Shown piece after piece: positions 1 to 8,628 of a stretch of DNA of 64,000 bases. The stretch comes from Sporichthyaceae bacterium (GTDB lineage: Bacteria; Actinomycetota; Actinomycetes; Sporichthyales; Sporichthyaceae): the NCBI GenBank assembly GCA_036269075.1, contig DATASX010000085.1, positions 1-64,000 of the forward strand. Direction: 5' to 3'. Positions within the stretch are counted from its first letter, which is position 1. Every line of letters starts with the position of its first letter. A program made the position numbers and the translations under genes. The notes below the pieces were generated by a model that ran no database searches, was not told the origin of the DNA, and saw only the letters and a program-made list of their open reading frames with translations.

Positions 1-56
<56 letters not shown>

Positions 57-132
57 CTAGCGTGACGACACCCGGCCGGTTTAGATTTGCGACACCAGGG
101 CTCAAAAATCAGCGAGACAGGAGTGGGGCGGC

Positions 133-1380
133 ATGAAGGTCAGCGTGTTCGCGATGCCGACGATCCCCGCGACGCTCAACGAGCGGCGCGATCTGCGGCC
201 CATCGGGCGCAACACCGAGCGCTACCAGATGATGCTCGACGAGGTCCGGAAAATCGCCGTGCTGGCCGATGAACTCGGCTACGACGCGTTCTCGACCACC
301 GAGCACCACCTGCACTCCGAGGGCGGCGAGGTCATGCCCGACCCCATCACCCTGTACGCCGACCTGGCGGTACGGACGAAGAACATCCACTTCTATCCGA
401 TGTCGATCGTGCCGACGGCGGGCGACCCGATCCGGATTGCCGAGAGCATCGCGCTGCTCGACCAGTTGACCAGGGGCCGCGTCGGTGCCACCTTCGCCCG
501 CGGCTACCAGAAGCGTTGGATCCAGATCCTGTCCCAGGGCGGCTCGACCTCGCTGGTCGACGCGGACTCCGACGTGCGCAACCGCGAGGTCTACAACGAG
601 AACGTCGACATCATCCTCAAGGCCTGGACCCAGGATTCCTGGGACCACGACGGCAAGCACTACCAGGTGCCTTTCCCTTACGCGGAAGGGATCAAGGGCT
701 TCGGCGGCATCGGTTGGACCCGCGACTTCGGCTCGCAGGACGAGGTCGACGCCGAGGGCGTGGTCCGCAAGATCGGCGTCACCCCGCCGCCGTACCAGCG
801 TCCGTACCCGCCGATCTGGGTGCCGTACACCGTGTCCCCGGCCAGCATGATCGCCGCGGCGAAGCGAGGCTTCTCCTGCATCGCCACCGAGGGCCGGCCG
901 CGCGCCTTCCGGGAACACGCGATGGCCTACCGCGAGGCTGCCCGGGAGCAGGGTCACGAGCTCAAGCTCGGTGAGCGGTTCGGGGCCACCCGCTCGGTGT
1001 GCATCGGCGACACCCGCGAGGAGGCCTTCGAGATGGCCGTGCACACGGCGGCCTACGAGTGGCACAACTACTTCAACAAATTCGGCTTCGCCGAGATGTT
1101 CCGGACCGCCGAGGACGCCCCGGACGCGCCGGTGTCGTTCAAGGACGAGGCCGCGTTGGCCAAGCGCCTGATCGAGGTCCGGCAGCTACTGTGCGGCACT
1201 GTCGACGACGTCCGCCGCCAGATGGAGGAGCTCAACACCTGCCACGCCGAGGACGGCGAGGAGGAGGGTGCGCTGGACTGGATGGTGTGGCAATTTTTCC
1301 AGCAGGGCACGATGCCGCTGGACGTCCAGCGCCGCCAACTCGAGCTCTTCGCCGAGAAGGTGCTCCCCGCGGTCCGGTAA
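133..1380 (+). CDS. LLM-class flavin-dependent oxidoreductase
   Basis: This 415-residue protein belongs to the bacterial-luciferase-like TIM-barrel superfamily, whose members use FMN or F420 to oxidise or monooxygenate small organic molecules in the cytoplasm. Visible marks are the N-terminal strand KVSVFAMP, the TTEHH segment at residues 55-59 and the barrel motif LDQLTRGRVGATFARG at about 109-124. The ATG has a CAGGAG ribosome site 9 bases upstream. It is transcribed towards, and ends 13 bases from, the convergent beta-oxidation operon, so it may supply an oxygenation step to that pathway. The exact substrate and whether the cofactor is FMN or F420 cannot be read from the sequence. Confidence 0.85.
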   Translation: MKVSVFAMPTIPATLNERRDLRPIGRNTERYQMMLDEVRKIAVLADELGYDAFSTTEHHLHSEGGEVMPDPITLYADLAVRTKNIHFYPMSIVPTAGDPIRIAESIALLDQLTRGRVGATFARGYQKRWIQILSQGGSTSLVDADSDVRNREVYNENVDIILKAWTQDSWDHDGKHYQVPFPYAEGIKGFGGIGWTRDFGSQDEVDAEGVVRKIGVTPPPYQRPYPPIWVPYTVSPASMIAAAKRGFSCIATEGRPRAFREHAMAYREAAREQGHELKLGERFGATRSVCIGDTREEAFEMAVHTAAYEWHNYFNKFGFAEMFRTAEDAPDAPVSFKDEAALAKRLIEVRQLLCGTVDDVRRQMEELNTCHAEDGEEEGALDWMVWQFFQQGTMPLDVQRRQLELFAEKVLPAVR

Positions 1381-1393
1381 CTCCGCGAACGAG

Positions 1394-2395
1394 TCAGAGC
1401 CCGACGGCGCCGGCGAGCAGAGAGTGCTCGCCGGCACTGGCGTGCAGACGGAAGAACGGGGCCGCGGCGTAGGCGCGGGCGATCGGGTACTCCCACATGT
1501 AGCCGTAACCGCCGTGCAACTGGACGCCGGAGTCCACGGCCAGCGCCAGCACGTCGGCGGCGCAGAACTTCGCCGCGACGGCGTCCGCGGGGGACAGCCG
1601 GGCGGCGTTGCCCAGGCAGCCGTCGACGTAAGCGCCCACAGCAGTCACCCGCGCCCCGACGCCGGCCAGCACGCGCTGGGTGTTCTCGAACTCCGCGATC
1701 GCTCGCCCGAAGGCCTTGCGCTGCTTGACGTAGACCACCGTGTCGGCCAGCGCCGTACGCGCCCCGGCCATGGCCGCGACGGCCAGTGCGAGTTGGTGCG
1801 CGGTTCGCGCTGCCGTGGGGTCCGTGTCGAGTCGATCCGCGGCGGTGACCGCTTCGAGGCGCAGATCCGCCACGTCGCAGCTCTCCAGACCGAGAAGGGC
1901 GTCGGCGGGCGACCTGTGCAGACCGGCGGCGTCAGGTTCGACGGTGAACAGCAGTTCTGACACCCCGTCAGTTACGGTGACCAGCAACAGGCCGGCGCCG
2001 CCCCCGTTGATCACGGTCTCCGCGGTGCCGTCGAGCACCCATGCCGCGCCGAGGGCCTCGGCACGCAGCGCGCCGCCGTCGACCATGGCCAGCAGGCCCC
2101 GGACCTCGCGACCGGCCAACTCCACGAAGCTCTCGTGCGCGGCCAGGGACAGCGCGACGGCCGGCAGCCCCGCCGCCATGGCCTCCTCGAGCACGACCGC
2201 GGCAAAGCGCGGGTCTCCCGCCTCCGCCAGGCCGAGGAAGCCGTAGCCGGCTGCGACGGTCCAGAACTCGGCGTCGATCCCCTCGCTGTCCCAACGGTCG
2301 CGGTTCGGCACCGCCTGTTCGGTCAGGAAGCGCGCGACGCTGTCCCGGAAGGCCTCGTGCTCCTCGTCGAAGACTCCTCGGCGGGCCGTTCTCAC
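1394..2395 (-). CDS. Acyl-CoA dehydrogenase, short form
   Basis: This protein of about 333 residues has the acyl-CoA dehydrogenase fold, which introduces an alpha,beta double bond into acyl-CoA using FAD. The N-terminal helix (FDEEHEAFRDSVARFL) and a C-terminal GGYGYMWEYP segment are clear. It is shorter than the usual 370-400 residues, and the C-terminal GGTSEI-type motif that helps form the active site in standard members is absent. It may therefore be a non-catalytic partner subunit or have an unusual active site. The GTG at 2395 overlaps the TGA of the upstream crotonase by four bases; an in-frame GTG at 2407 is an alternative. It is the last gene of the operon running from 7.1 kb. Confidence 0.8.
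   Translation of the reverse strand: MRTARRGVFDEEHEAFRDSVARFLTEQAVPNRDRWDSEGIDAEFWTVAAGYGFLGLAEAGDPRFAAVVLEEAMAAGLPAVALSLAAHESFVELAGREVRGLLAMVDGGALRAEALGAAWVLDGTAETVINGGGAGLLLVTVTDGVSELLFTVEPDAAGLHRSPADALLGLESCDVADLRLEAVTAADRLDTDPTAARTAHQLALAVAAMAGARTALADTVVYVKQRKAFGRAIAEFENTQRVLAGVGARVTAVGAYVDGCLGNAARLSPADAVAAKFCAADVLALAVDSGVQLHGGYGYMWEYPIARAYAAAPFFRLHASAGEHSLLAGAVGL
1957..1971. repeat. Dispersed palindrome, intragenic copy
   Basis: CTGAC, acccc, GTCAG, inside the short acyl-CoA dehydrogenase gene. It is the only copy left of 30.6 kb and could be a chance match. Confidence 0.4.
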
Positions 2396-3159
2396 CGCCC
2401 GGTCCACTTGGGTTCGCGCTTCTCCGCGAACGCCACGGCTCCTTCGCGGGCATCGGCCGACTCGCGGATCACCTGCATGAGTGGTCGTTGTCGCTCGAAG
2501 GCCTCGCTGAACGAAGTGCCCTGCACCAGGTTCACGACCTGCTTGGAGGTGCGCACCGCCAGCGGTGCGTTGACCGCGATGGCGCCCGCCAACGCCTTCG
2601 CGGCGGCCAGTGCCGCACCGGGTGGCGTCAACTCGACCACCAGGCCGAGTTCGTACGCGCGCTGCGCGGAGATGGGCTCACCGGTAAGGATCATCCGCAT
2701 GGCGTGCGAGTACGGGATGCGCTGCGGCAACCGCACCGCCCCGCCGGCCGCGGCGGCCAGGCCGCGCTTGACCTCGGGCAGCCCGAACGAGGAGTTGTCG
2801 GCCGCCACGATCAGATCGGCGGCCAGCGCGATCTCGAAGCCACCGGCCAACGCGGCGCCCTCGACCGCGGCGATCAGCGGCTTGGTCGGCGGGCGCTCCA
2901 CGATCCCGAACGCCCCGCGGCCGGGCACGATCGGGCGGGGCCCGCCGGCCGCGATCACCTTCAGGTCCATGCCCGCCGAGAACACCGGGCCGTTGCCGGT
3001 GATCACCCCGACCACCAGGTCGTCGCGCTCGTCGAGCTGGGTGAGCGCGGCGGCGATCGCCTCGGCGGTCGGCAGGTCGATCGCGTTGCGGCGCTCGGGC
3101 CGGTTCAACGTGATGACAGCGACCCCGTCGAAGGATTCGAACAGAACCAGCTCACTCAT
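2392..3159 (-). CDS. Enoyl-CoA hydratase/isomerase (crotonase) family
   Basis: A 255-residue crotonase-fold protein, expected to hydrate or isomerise enoyl-CoA esters during beta-oxidation. The N-terminal VAVITLNRPERRNAID segment, the SAGMDLK oxyanion-hole region and the AVEGAALAGGFEIALAAD core are all in family positions and the length is normal. Its ATG overlaps the TGA of the upstream SDR gene by four bases (ATGA), and its own end overlaps the following acyl-CoA dehydrogenase, so the genes are probably translationally coupled. The precise acyl substrate is not evident. Confidence 0.9.
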   Translation of the reverse strand: MSELVLFESFDGVAVITLNRPERRNAIDLPTAEAIAAALTQLDERDDLVVGVITGNGPVFSAGMDLKVIAAGGPRPIVPGRGAFGIVERPPTKPLIAAVEGAALAGGFEIALAADLIVAADNSSFGLPEVKRGLAAAAGGAVRLPQRIPYSHAMRMILTGEPISAQRAYELGLVVELTPPGAALAAAKALAGAIAVNAPLAVRTSKQVVNLVQGTSFSEAFERQRPLMQVIRESADAREGAVAFAEKREPKWTGR

Positions 3160-3914
3160 CTCGGTGCCATCCGGATCGCCCCGTCGAGTCTGATCGTCTC
3201 GCCGTTGAGCATCGGGTTGTCGATGATCGCCAGCGCCAACTTGGCGTACTCGTCGGGTGTGCCGAGCCGACTGGGGTGCGGCACCGACTTGCCCAGTGAG
3301 GTCTTGACGTCCTCCGGCAGCCGGGCGAGCAGGGGGGTGTCGAACAGGCCGGGTGCGATCGTGACGACCCGGATCTGCTTACTGGCAAGGTCGCGCGCGG
3401 CCACGATCGTCATGCCGACGATGCCTGCTTTGGAGGAGGCGTAGGGGATCTGGCCGATCTGACCCTCGTAGGCGGCGACCGACGCGGTCATGATGACCAC
3501 CCCGCGTTCGCCGTCGGCGGACTCGGTGCGCGCCATCCGCGCGGCGGCCAGCCGCAGCACGTTGAAGCTGCCGATCAGGTTCACCGTCACGGTCTCGGTG
3601 TACTTCTCCAGCGACCCCGGGCTGCCGTCCTTCTCCACCACGCGCACCGGGCCGCCCTTGCCTGCGCAGTGCACGACGGCGCGCAGCGTGCCCGCCGCCT
3701 CGGCGGCATCGAGCGCGGCCTCGACCGCAGCGGTGTCGGTGACGTCGGCGGCGACGAAGGTCGCGCCCAGTTCGGCGGCCACCTCGGCGCCCGCGGAGCT
3801 GGGCAGGTCGAGGATGGTCACCTTGGCGCCGGCCTTGGCCAACGCGCGGGCGGTGCCCAGGCCGAGCCCGGAAGCGCCCCCGGTGACCAGGACGGCGTTG
3901 CCTGCGATCTCCAT
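3156..3914 (-). CDS. SDR oxidoreductase, 3-hydroxyacyl-CoA dehydrogenase-like
   Basis: This 252-residue classical short-chain dehydrogenase carries the nucleotide-binding TGGASGLG motif near its N-terminus and the YASSK catalytic Tyr/Lys motif. The overall pattern resembles type-2 3-hydroxyacyl-CoA dehydrogenases (17beta-HSD10 group), which would fill the third beta-oxidation step between the crotonase and thiolase. The chosen ATG at 3914 starts just before the Rossmann strand; a longer reading frame extends upstream into the thiolase gene but is not family-like. It sits 4 bases after the thiolase stop and overlaps the crotonase start. The role as hydroxyacyl-CoA dehydrogenase is inferred from context and similarity. 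Confidence 0.87.
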   Translation of the reverse strand: MEIAGNAVLVTGGASGLGLGTARALAKAGAKVTILDLPSSAGAEVAAELGATFVAADVTDTAAVEAALDAAEAAGTLRAVVHCAGKGGPVRVVEKDGSPGSLEKYTETVTVNLIGSFNVLRLAAARMARTESADGERGVVIMTASVAAYEGQIGQIPYASSKAGIVGMTIVAARDLASKQIRVVTIAPGLFDTPLLARLPEDVKTSLGKSVPHPSRLGTPDEYAKLALAIIDNPMLNGETIRLDGAIRMAPR

Positions 3915-3918
3915 AGGG

Positions 3919-5133
3919 CTAGAGCCTTTCGATGATGGTGGCGTTGGCCATGCCGCCGGCCTCGCACATGGTCTGCAGGCCGTAGCGGCCGCCGGTGGCC
4001 TCGAGATGGTTGAGCATGGTGGCCATGATCCGAGCCCCGGATGCGCCCAGCGGATGGCCCAACGCGATCGCGCCGCCACGCGGGTTCAGCTTGGCCGGGT
4101 CGGCGTCGAAGTGCTGCGCCCAGGCCAGCGGCACCGACGCGAAGGCCTCGTTGACCTCGTAGTGGTCGAGTTGATCGATGCTCAGCCCGGAGCGCTTAAG
4201 CGCCTTCTCGGTGGCCGGAATCGGCCCGGAGAGCATGGTTATCGGGTCGTCCGAGGCCACCGCGAAGGCGTGGAACCGGGCCCGTGGGCGCAGCCCGAGG
4301 GCATCGGCGCGGTCGGCGCTCATGATGAGCAGAGCGGCTGCGCCGTCGGTGATCTGCGAGGAGTTGCCCGCGGTGATCAACCAGTTGATCTGCGGGAAGC
4401 GCTCCGCCATCGCCTCGTTCTCGAACGCCGGCTTCAGCCCGGCCAGCCCTTCGGCGGTGGTACTGGGCCGGATCGACTCGTCGGAGGAGACGATTCCCTT
4501 CGGGATGGTGATCGGCACGATCTCGCTGTCGAACCCACCGGCCGCCGCGGCCGCGGCGGCGCGCTGATGGGACCGGGCCGAGTACGCGTCGAGCATCTCG
4601 CGGTCCAGGTTCCACCGGGCGGCGACCAGTTCCGCCGAGATGCCCTGCGGGACCAGACCCGGCGCGTAACGGGCGGTGGACGACGGCCCGTAGACGTCCG
4701 CGCCGAGTCTCGCGGTGCCCATCGGGATACGGCTCATCGACTCGATGCCACCGGCCACGACCACGTCGTAGACACCGGCGATGATGCCCGCCGCGGCGAA
4801 GTCGAAGGCCTGCTGGGCGGACCCGCAACGCCGGTCCACGACGGTCGACGGGACGTGCTCCGGCAGCCCCGCGCCCAGCCACGCCCAGCGGCCGATGCAG
4901 CCGGCCTGCTCGGAGACCTGGCTGACACAGCCGACGATGAAGTCGTCGACCTCGGCAGGGTTGAGCGCGGGGTTGCGATCCAGCAACGCCTTCAGCGTCT
5001 GGCTGAGCAACTCCACCGCGTGCACCCCGGACAGCGCACCGCCCGGCTTGCCGTCCTTGGGCGCCTTGCCCTTCCCCATCGGGGATCGGACGACGTCCAC
5101 GATGACCGCGTCACGCATGGCCATTCCTCTCAT
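3919..5133 (-). CDS. Acetyl-CoA acyltransferase (thiolase)
   Basis: A thiolase of about 404 residues, catalysing CoA-dependent cleavage of 3-ketoacyl-CoA, the last step of beta-oxidation. The nucleophilic cysteine lies in DRRCGSAQQ (Cys103), the GHPLGASGARI histidine motif and the CEAGGMAN second-cysteine motif lie near the C-terminus, and the N-terminus DAVIVDVVRSPMGK is typical. Three in-frame ATGs occur (5133, 5124, 5118); the first follows GAGAGGA. It stands between an acyl-CoA dehydrogenase (12-base gap) and an SDR (4-base gap), so the operon encodes a complete spiral. Sequence style suggests degradative rather than biosynthetic use, but this is an inference. Confidence 0.92.
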   Translation of the reverse strand: MRGMAMRDAVIVDVVRSPMGKGKAPKDGKPGGALSGVHAVELLSQTLKALLDRNPALNPAEVDDFIVGCVSQVSEQAGCIGRWAWLGAGLPEHVPSTVVDRRCGSAQQAFDFAAAGIIAGVYDVVVAGGIESMSRIPMGTARLGADVYGPSSTARYAPGLVPQGISAELVAARWNLDREMLDAYSARSHQRAAAAAAAGGFDSEIVPITIPKGIVSSDESIRPSTTAEGLAGLKPAFENEAMAERFPQINWLITAGNSSQITDGAAALLIMSADRADALGLRPRARFHAFAVASDDPITMLSGPIPATEKALKRSGLSIDQLDHYEVNEAFASVPLAWAQHFDADPAKLNPRGGAIALGHPLGASGARIMATMLNHLEATGGRYGLQTMCEAGGMANATIIERL

Positions 5134-5145
5134 GTCGCTGTCCTC

Positions 5146-6270
5146 TCAGAGTTCGAGCGACTGACTGACGATCACTTTCATGATTTCACTGGATCCACCG
5201 TAGATCCGGGCCACCCGGGCATCGGCGTACGCCCGGCCCAACGGACCTGACTTGCGGGCCCCGGCCGGGCCGAGCAGTTGCAGGCAACGGTCGGTGACCC
5301 GGCCCTGCAGTTCGGTGCAGAACAACTTCACCATGGCCGCGTCCGACGGGCTCAGCTCACCGGCCTCGTGCGCGGCGAGCGCTTGATCGACCAGTGCTTG
5401 ACCGGCCGCGACGTCGGTGGCGCAGGCGGCGAGTTCGAACTTCACATGCTGACCCGGCCGCGTGCCGGCGCCGACCAACTCGACGGTGGCCGCCAGCGCG
5501 GCGGCCGCGGCGGCCTGCGAGTTGACCCCGATCGAGAGGCGTTCCTGGGCCAGATTCGCAGTCAGGTAGGCGAATCCGCGGTTGGGTTCGCCGAGCAGGT
5601 TGTCGACGGGCACCTCGACATCGTCGAAGAACAGCTCGGCGAGGTCCTGCGCCTGCTGGCCCATTTTCGCCAGCTTCTTGCCACGGGAGAAGCCCGGCAT
5701 GCCTTCCTCGACGACGAGCAGGCTGATGCCGTCGCGGCCGGCGTCCCGGTCGGTTTTCACCGCGACCAGCACAAGATCGGCCTTCATACCGTTTGAGATG
5801 AACGTCTTCGCACCGTTGACCACGTACCGGTCGCCCTCGCGGTGTGCTGTGGTCGCCATGCCCTTGAGGTCCGACCCGGTGGCCGGTTCGGACATGGCGA
5901 TCGCGGTGATCGCGTCGCCGCCAGTGAGCCGCGGGATCCAGCGCAGCCGTTGTTCCCCCGTGCCGTAGGACAAGTAGTACGGCATGCAGATGTCGACCTG
6001 GACCCGCACGCCACCGAGCGCGAGCCCGAGGGCTTGTGCCTCCTCGGCGAAGACCGCGCTGTGCAGGTAGGTCGTGCCCGGCGTTCCGCCGTACTCGACC
6101 GGGACGTTGATGCCGAGGATGCCGACCGCGGCGGCGCGGGGCCAGAAGTCCCGCGGGGGAGCACCGGCTCGCTCCCACTCGGCGTACTCCGGCACCACCT
6201 CGTCCTGCAGGAAGGCCCGAACCTCCTTGCGGAACGCCTCGTGTCGTTCGTCGAGAACGGTTCGCCGCAT
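5146..6270 (-). CDS. Acyl-CoA dehydrogenase
   Basis: A 374-residue acyl-CoA dehydrogenase of normal length. The FAD/substrate segment MSEPATGSDL and VNGAKTFISNG, and the C-terminal RIYGGSSEIMK motif, are all present, so it is likely a complete flavoenzyme for the first beta-oxidation step. It starts with ATG 3 bases after the stop of an alpha/beta hydrolase gene and is followed 12 bases later by the thiolase. The chain length or ring substrate is not predictable. Confidence 0.92.
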   Translation of the reverse strand: MRRTVLDERHEAFRKEVRAFLQDEVVPEYAEWERAGAPPRDFWPRAAAVGILGINVPVEYGGTPGTTYLHSAVFAEEAQALGLALGGVRVQVDICMPYYLSYGTGEQRLRWIPRLTGGDAITAIAMSEPATGSDLKGMATTAHREGDRYVVNGAKTFISNGMKADLVLVAVKTDRDAGRDGISLLVVEEGMPGFSRGKKLAKMGQQAQDLAELFFDDVEVPVDNLLGEPNRGFAYLTANLAQERLSIGVNSQAAAAAALAATVELVGAGTRPGQHVKFELAACATDVAAGQALVDQALAAHEAGELSPSDAAMVKLFCTELQGRVTDRCLQLLGPAGARKSGPLGRAYADARVARIYGGSSEIMKVIVSQSLEL

Positions 6271-6273
6271 GCG

Positions 6274-7062
6274 CTACCCGGACAGGCCTTGCATGAAGGT
6301 GCGGATGGCCGCGGAAATCTCGAGGGGATGGGTGAGCGCGGCGGCGTGGGGCGCACCCGCGACCAACGTGACGCCGAGGCAGTTGGGCACCATGCCGGAC
6401 GTCTCGTTGGCGATCTGCACCGAGAAAGCCGCGTCGGCAGTGCCGTGCACCACCGAGACCGGGCAGGTGATCTCCTTGACCCGCCCGGTGATGTCGTCGC
6501 GGCCGAGGATGGTGTCCCACACCTGCGCCCAGGCCGACGGGGCCTTGGACTGCCAGCGCTGGATGAACCGGGATCCGTCGTAGTCGGCGCCGGCGAACTG
6601 GATGCCGAGCACGGCGTCGGCGATGTCGCCGACCGGGCCCATCGCGACCCACGCGCCGCCGAGTTGGGAGTAGCCGGCGTGCTCCTCGGGGGTGAGCTGC
6701 CTGATCGACGTGCCCTGCAGAACGAGGCCGCGAACCTTCTCCGGGGCGGCCAGCGCGGCCCGCTGGCTGAGCCACCCGCCCTGTGACATGCCGACGAACA
6801 CGGCGTTCTCGGCACCGGCCAACTCCAGCAGACCGAGGGCGTCGTCGGCGGCGTCCCAGTAGTCGAACGGCCCGTTGCACTCGGACATGCCGTGACCGCG
6901 CTCGTCCCAGGTGATGCAGCGGTACTCGCCGGACAGCTCCGCGACCACGTGGTCCCACAACGTGTGGTCCAGGAAAGCGCCGTGGGAGAGCACCAGGGTC
7001 TCAGGTCCTTCGCCGGTGACCTCGTAGTACAGCTTGTTGCCGTTCAGCTCCGCGATGGGCAC
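6274..7062 (-). CDS. Alpha/beta hydrolase
   Basis: A 262-residue cytoplasmic alpha/beta-hydrolase. The nucleophile elbow is GMSQGG, the oxyanion region is LSHGAFLDHTLW, and an ITWDERGHG strand precedes the elbow as in the esterase/lactonase/C-C hydrolase group. Start is GTG at 7062 with GGAGG about 5 bases upstream. It lies inside the beta-oxidation operon, where it may cleave an ester or lactone before ring-opened acids enter the pathway. Similarity to 3-oxoadipate enol-lactonase-type hydrolases is general, so the reaction is left open. Confidence 0.85.
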   Translation of the reverse strand: MPIAELNGNKLYYEVTGEGPETLVLSHGAFLDHTLWDHVVAELSGEYRCITWDERGHGMSECNGPFDYWDAADDALGLLELAGAENAVFVGMSQGGWLSQRAALAAPEKVRGLVLQGTSIRQLTPEEHAGYSQLGGAWVAMGPVGDIADAVLGIQFAGADYDGSRFIQRWQSKAPSAWAQVWDTILGRDDITGRVKEITCPVSVVHGTADAAFSVQIANETSGMVPNCLGVTLVAGAPHAAALTHPLEISAAIRTFMQGLSG

Positions 7063-7098
7063 GGGATCCTCCGACTGGTTCAGCGGCCCGGACTGTGG

Positions 7099-7887
7099 TT
7101 ATTTCCCGGAGAAGGCCCCGGGGCGGCGTTCGGTGAAGGCGTCGATGGCTTCGAGCAGGTCCTGCGAGGCGAGAGTGGTCTCCTCGTGGGAGAAGGCTAG
7201 TTCGACCACCTCGCCGGCGCGATGCGCGGTGACCTGGTTCAGCACCCGCTTCGTGCCCTGCACCGCCAACGGGGGCAACGCCGCGATCCGCGCGGCCAAC
7301 GCACGAGCGGCCGGCAGCACCTCCTCGGCGGTGTCGACCAGGTCGGTGACCAGACCGATGGTGAATGCGGTCGCGGCGTCGACCGGGTCGCCGGTGAGCA
7401 GGTGCCGGCGGGCGCGCAGCATGCCGACGGCTTGCGGCCAGACCAGACATCCCCCGTCGCCGGCGACCAGGCCCATGTGTACGTGCGGGTCCGACAGCGA
7501 CGCGGTGCGCGCGGCCACCACGGCATCGGCGGTCAGCACGACAGTGGCACCCAGCCCGATGGCGGCGCCGTGCAGCGCGACGACCAACGGCTGCGGCAAC
7601 GAGGTGAGCGCGTCGAGCAGGCGTCGGCCGTCGTCGACGATCCGCAGCCGGGTTGCGACGTCGGCCTGCGCGGCGCGCATCAGCTCGAAGTCCCCGCCGG
7701 CCGAGAACACCTTCCCGGTGGAGGCCAGCACGACCGCACGTACCTTCTCGTCGCGGCGGATCTGGTCGAGCGCGACGGCGAGTTCGACGTGCAGCGTGTC
7801 GTCGAACCGGTTGAACAGCTCCGGGCGGGTCAGCGTTATCTCGGCCACCGGCCCGTCCACGCGCAGGGTCAGCGCACGGTGCTCCAC
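7099..7887 (-). CDS. Enoyl-CoA hydratase/isomerase family protein
   Basis: A second crotonase-fold protein (262 residues) with the oxyanion segment FSAGGDFELM and the ALHGAAIGLGATVVLTAD core. It is only loosely similar to the first crotonase, so the two are not a recent duplicate. The GTG start at 7887 has GGGGAGG upstream. It is the first gene of a seven-gene stretch read leftwards to 1394. The intergenic space before it holds a GTCTC-N8-GAGAC palindrome that matches the one at the monooxygenase promoter, suggesting co-regulation. Confidence 0.88.
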   Translation of the reverse strand: MEHRALTLRVDGPVAEITLTRPELFNRFDDTLHVELAVALDQIRRDEKVRAVVLASTGKVFSAGGDFELMRAAQADVATRLRIVDDGRRLLDALTSLPQPLVVALHGAAIGLGATVVLTADAVVAARTASLSDPHVHMGLVAGDGGCLVWPQAVGMLRARRHLLTGDPVDAATAFTIGLVTDLVDTAEEVLPAARALAARIAALPPLAVQGTKRVLNQVTAHRAGEVVELAFSHEETTLASQDLLEAIDAFTERRPGAFSGK

Positions 7888-7924
7888 GCCGGCCTCGCCT
7901 CCCCGAATCTTTTTGAGCTCCGCA

Positions 7925-7942
7925 GTCTCAGAAACCCGAGAC
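7925..7942. promoter_or_regulatory. Probable TetR operator GTCTC-N8-GAGAC
   Basis: Inverted repeat GTCTC (7925-7929), eight-base spacer, GAGAC (7938-7942), 38 bases upstream of the crotonase start. Exactly the same half-sites and spacing recur at 11640-11657 over the monooxygenase promoter. The site touches the stop codon of the TetR gene, whose product is the obvious candidate ligand. Confidence 0.55.
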
Positions 7943-7959
7943 TATTCTCTCGTCTCGGG
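7935..7959 (-). terminator. Hairpin over the tetR stop codon
   Basis: CCCGAGAC (7935-7942) and GTCTCGGG (7952-7959) form an 8-bp stem with a 9-base loop that spans the TAG stop of the TetR gene. It could be a weak terminator or an extra half-site array for the same regulator, since it reuses the GAGAC/GTCTC sequence. No T tract follows, so the terminator reading is uncertain. Confidence 0.35.
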
Positions 7960-8628
7960 CAGCACAAGACGCAGGGCGACGTCGGCGATCTGGGCCGGCT
8001 CGAACGGACCGTTGGGTCGGGCCCAGCGGGCGACCCAGGTTGTCATGCCGGTCAGCAGGCGGGTCACCAGGCGCGGGTCGTCGTCCGGGAGGTCGCCGGC
8101 CTCGATCGCGGCGGTGACCACGGCGATCCAAAGTCCCTCGTAGGCGCGGCGCCAGGTGGCCCAGCGCTCCAGGTCCTCGGCGGGCAGCCCGCCGCCGCCG
8201 AAGAACACCAGCAGGTAGTTGCGTTGCCGGAAAGCCGCGTCGACCTGCTCGCGGACCAGGCGTTCCAGTCGTTCCCGTGCCGACAGCGTCGGGTCCTCGA
8301 CGATCGCCAGCGCCGCCGCGTACAGCTCCCCGGTCATCCGCTCGAACAGGATGGCCATCAGGTGTTCCTTGGACGGCACGGTCCGGTAGAGCGTGGCCCG
8401 GGAGACGCCCAGGCGCTTGGCGGTCTCCTCGATCGAGACGGCCTCGTAGCCCCCGTCCTCGAAGATTTCCTCGACGGCGTCGGCTACTTGTTCGCGGTCG
8501 ATGTCGCGACGTGGTCGGCCGCGGCCGCGCGGCGCACCGTTGTCCGCCGGGCGCTCGTCGCCCGCGACCTCGGCCGCCGAAGCTCGAGTCTTGCTCATTC
8601 CTGGCAACCGTAACGGCGTGTCGGTCAC
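7942..8628 (-). CDS. TetR family transcriptional regulator
   Basis: A regulator of about 228 residues with a TetR-type helix-turn-helix (SIEETAKRLGVSRATLYRTV) after a basic, low-complexity N-terminal tail, and an all-helical ligand domain. The GTG at 8628 overlaps the stop of the acyl-CoA ligase gene by four bases and has AGGA 6 bases upstream; the ATG at 8598 (218 residues) has no usable spacing to a ribosome site. Cotranscription with the ligase and ADH genes fits a local repressor that senses a pathway acyl-CoA. GTCTC-N8-GAGAC sites at both ends of this operon are its likely operators; this pairing is inferred. Confidence 0.88.
   Translation of the reverse strand: MTDTPLRLPGMSKTRASAAEVAGDERPADNGAPRGRGRPRRDIDREQVADAVEEIFEDGGYEAVSIEETAKRLGVSRATLYRTVPSKEHLMAILFERMTGELYAAALAIVEDPTLSARERLERLVREQVDAAFRQRNYLLVFFGGGGLPAEDLERWATWRRAYEGLWIAVVTAAIEAGDLPDDDPRLVTRLLTGMTTWVARWARPNGPFEPAQIADVALRLVLPETRE

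Noticed and set aside
109-1065. Long minus-strand frame opposite the LLM oxidoreductase
   Set aside because: It mirrors the G/C third-position bias of the real gene on the plus strand and has no family motif or ribosome site.
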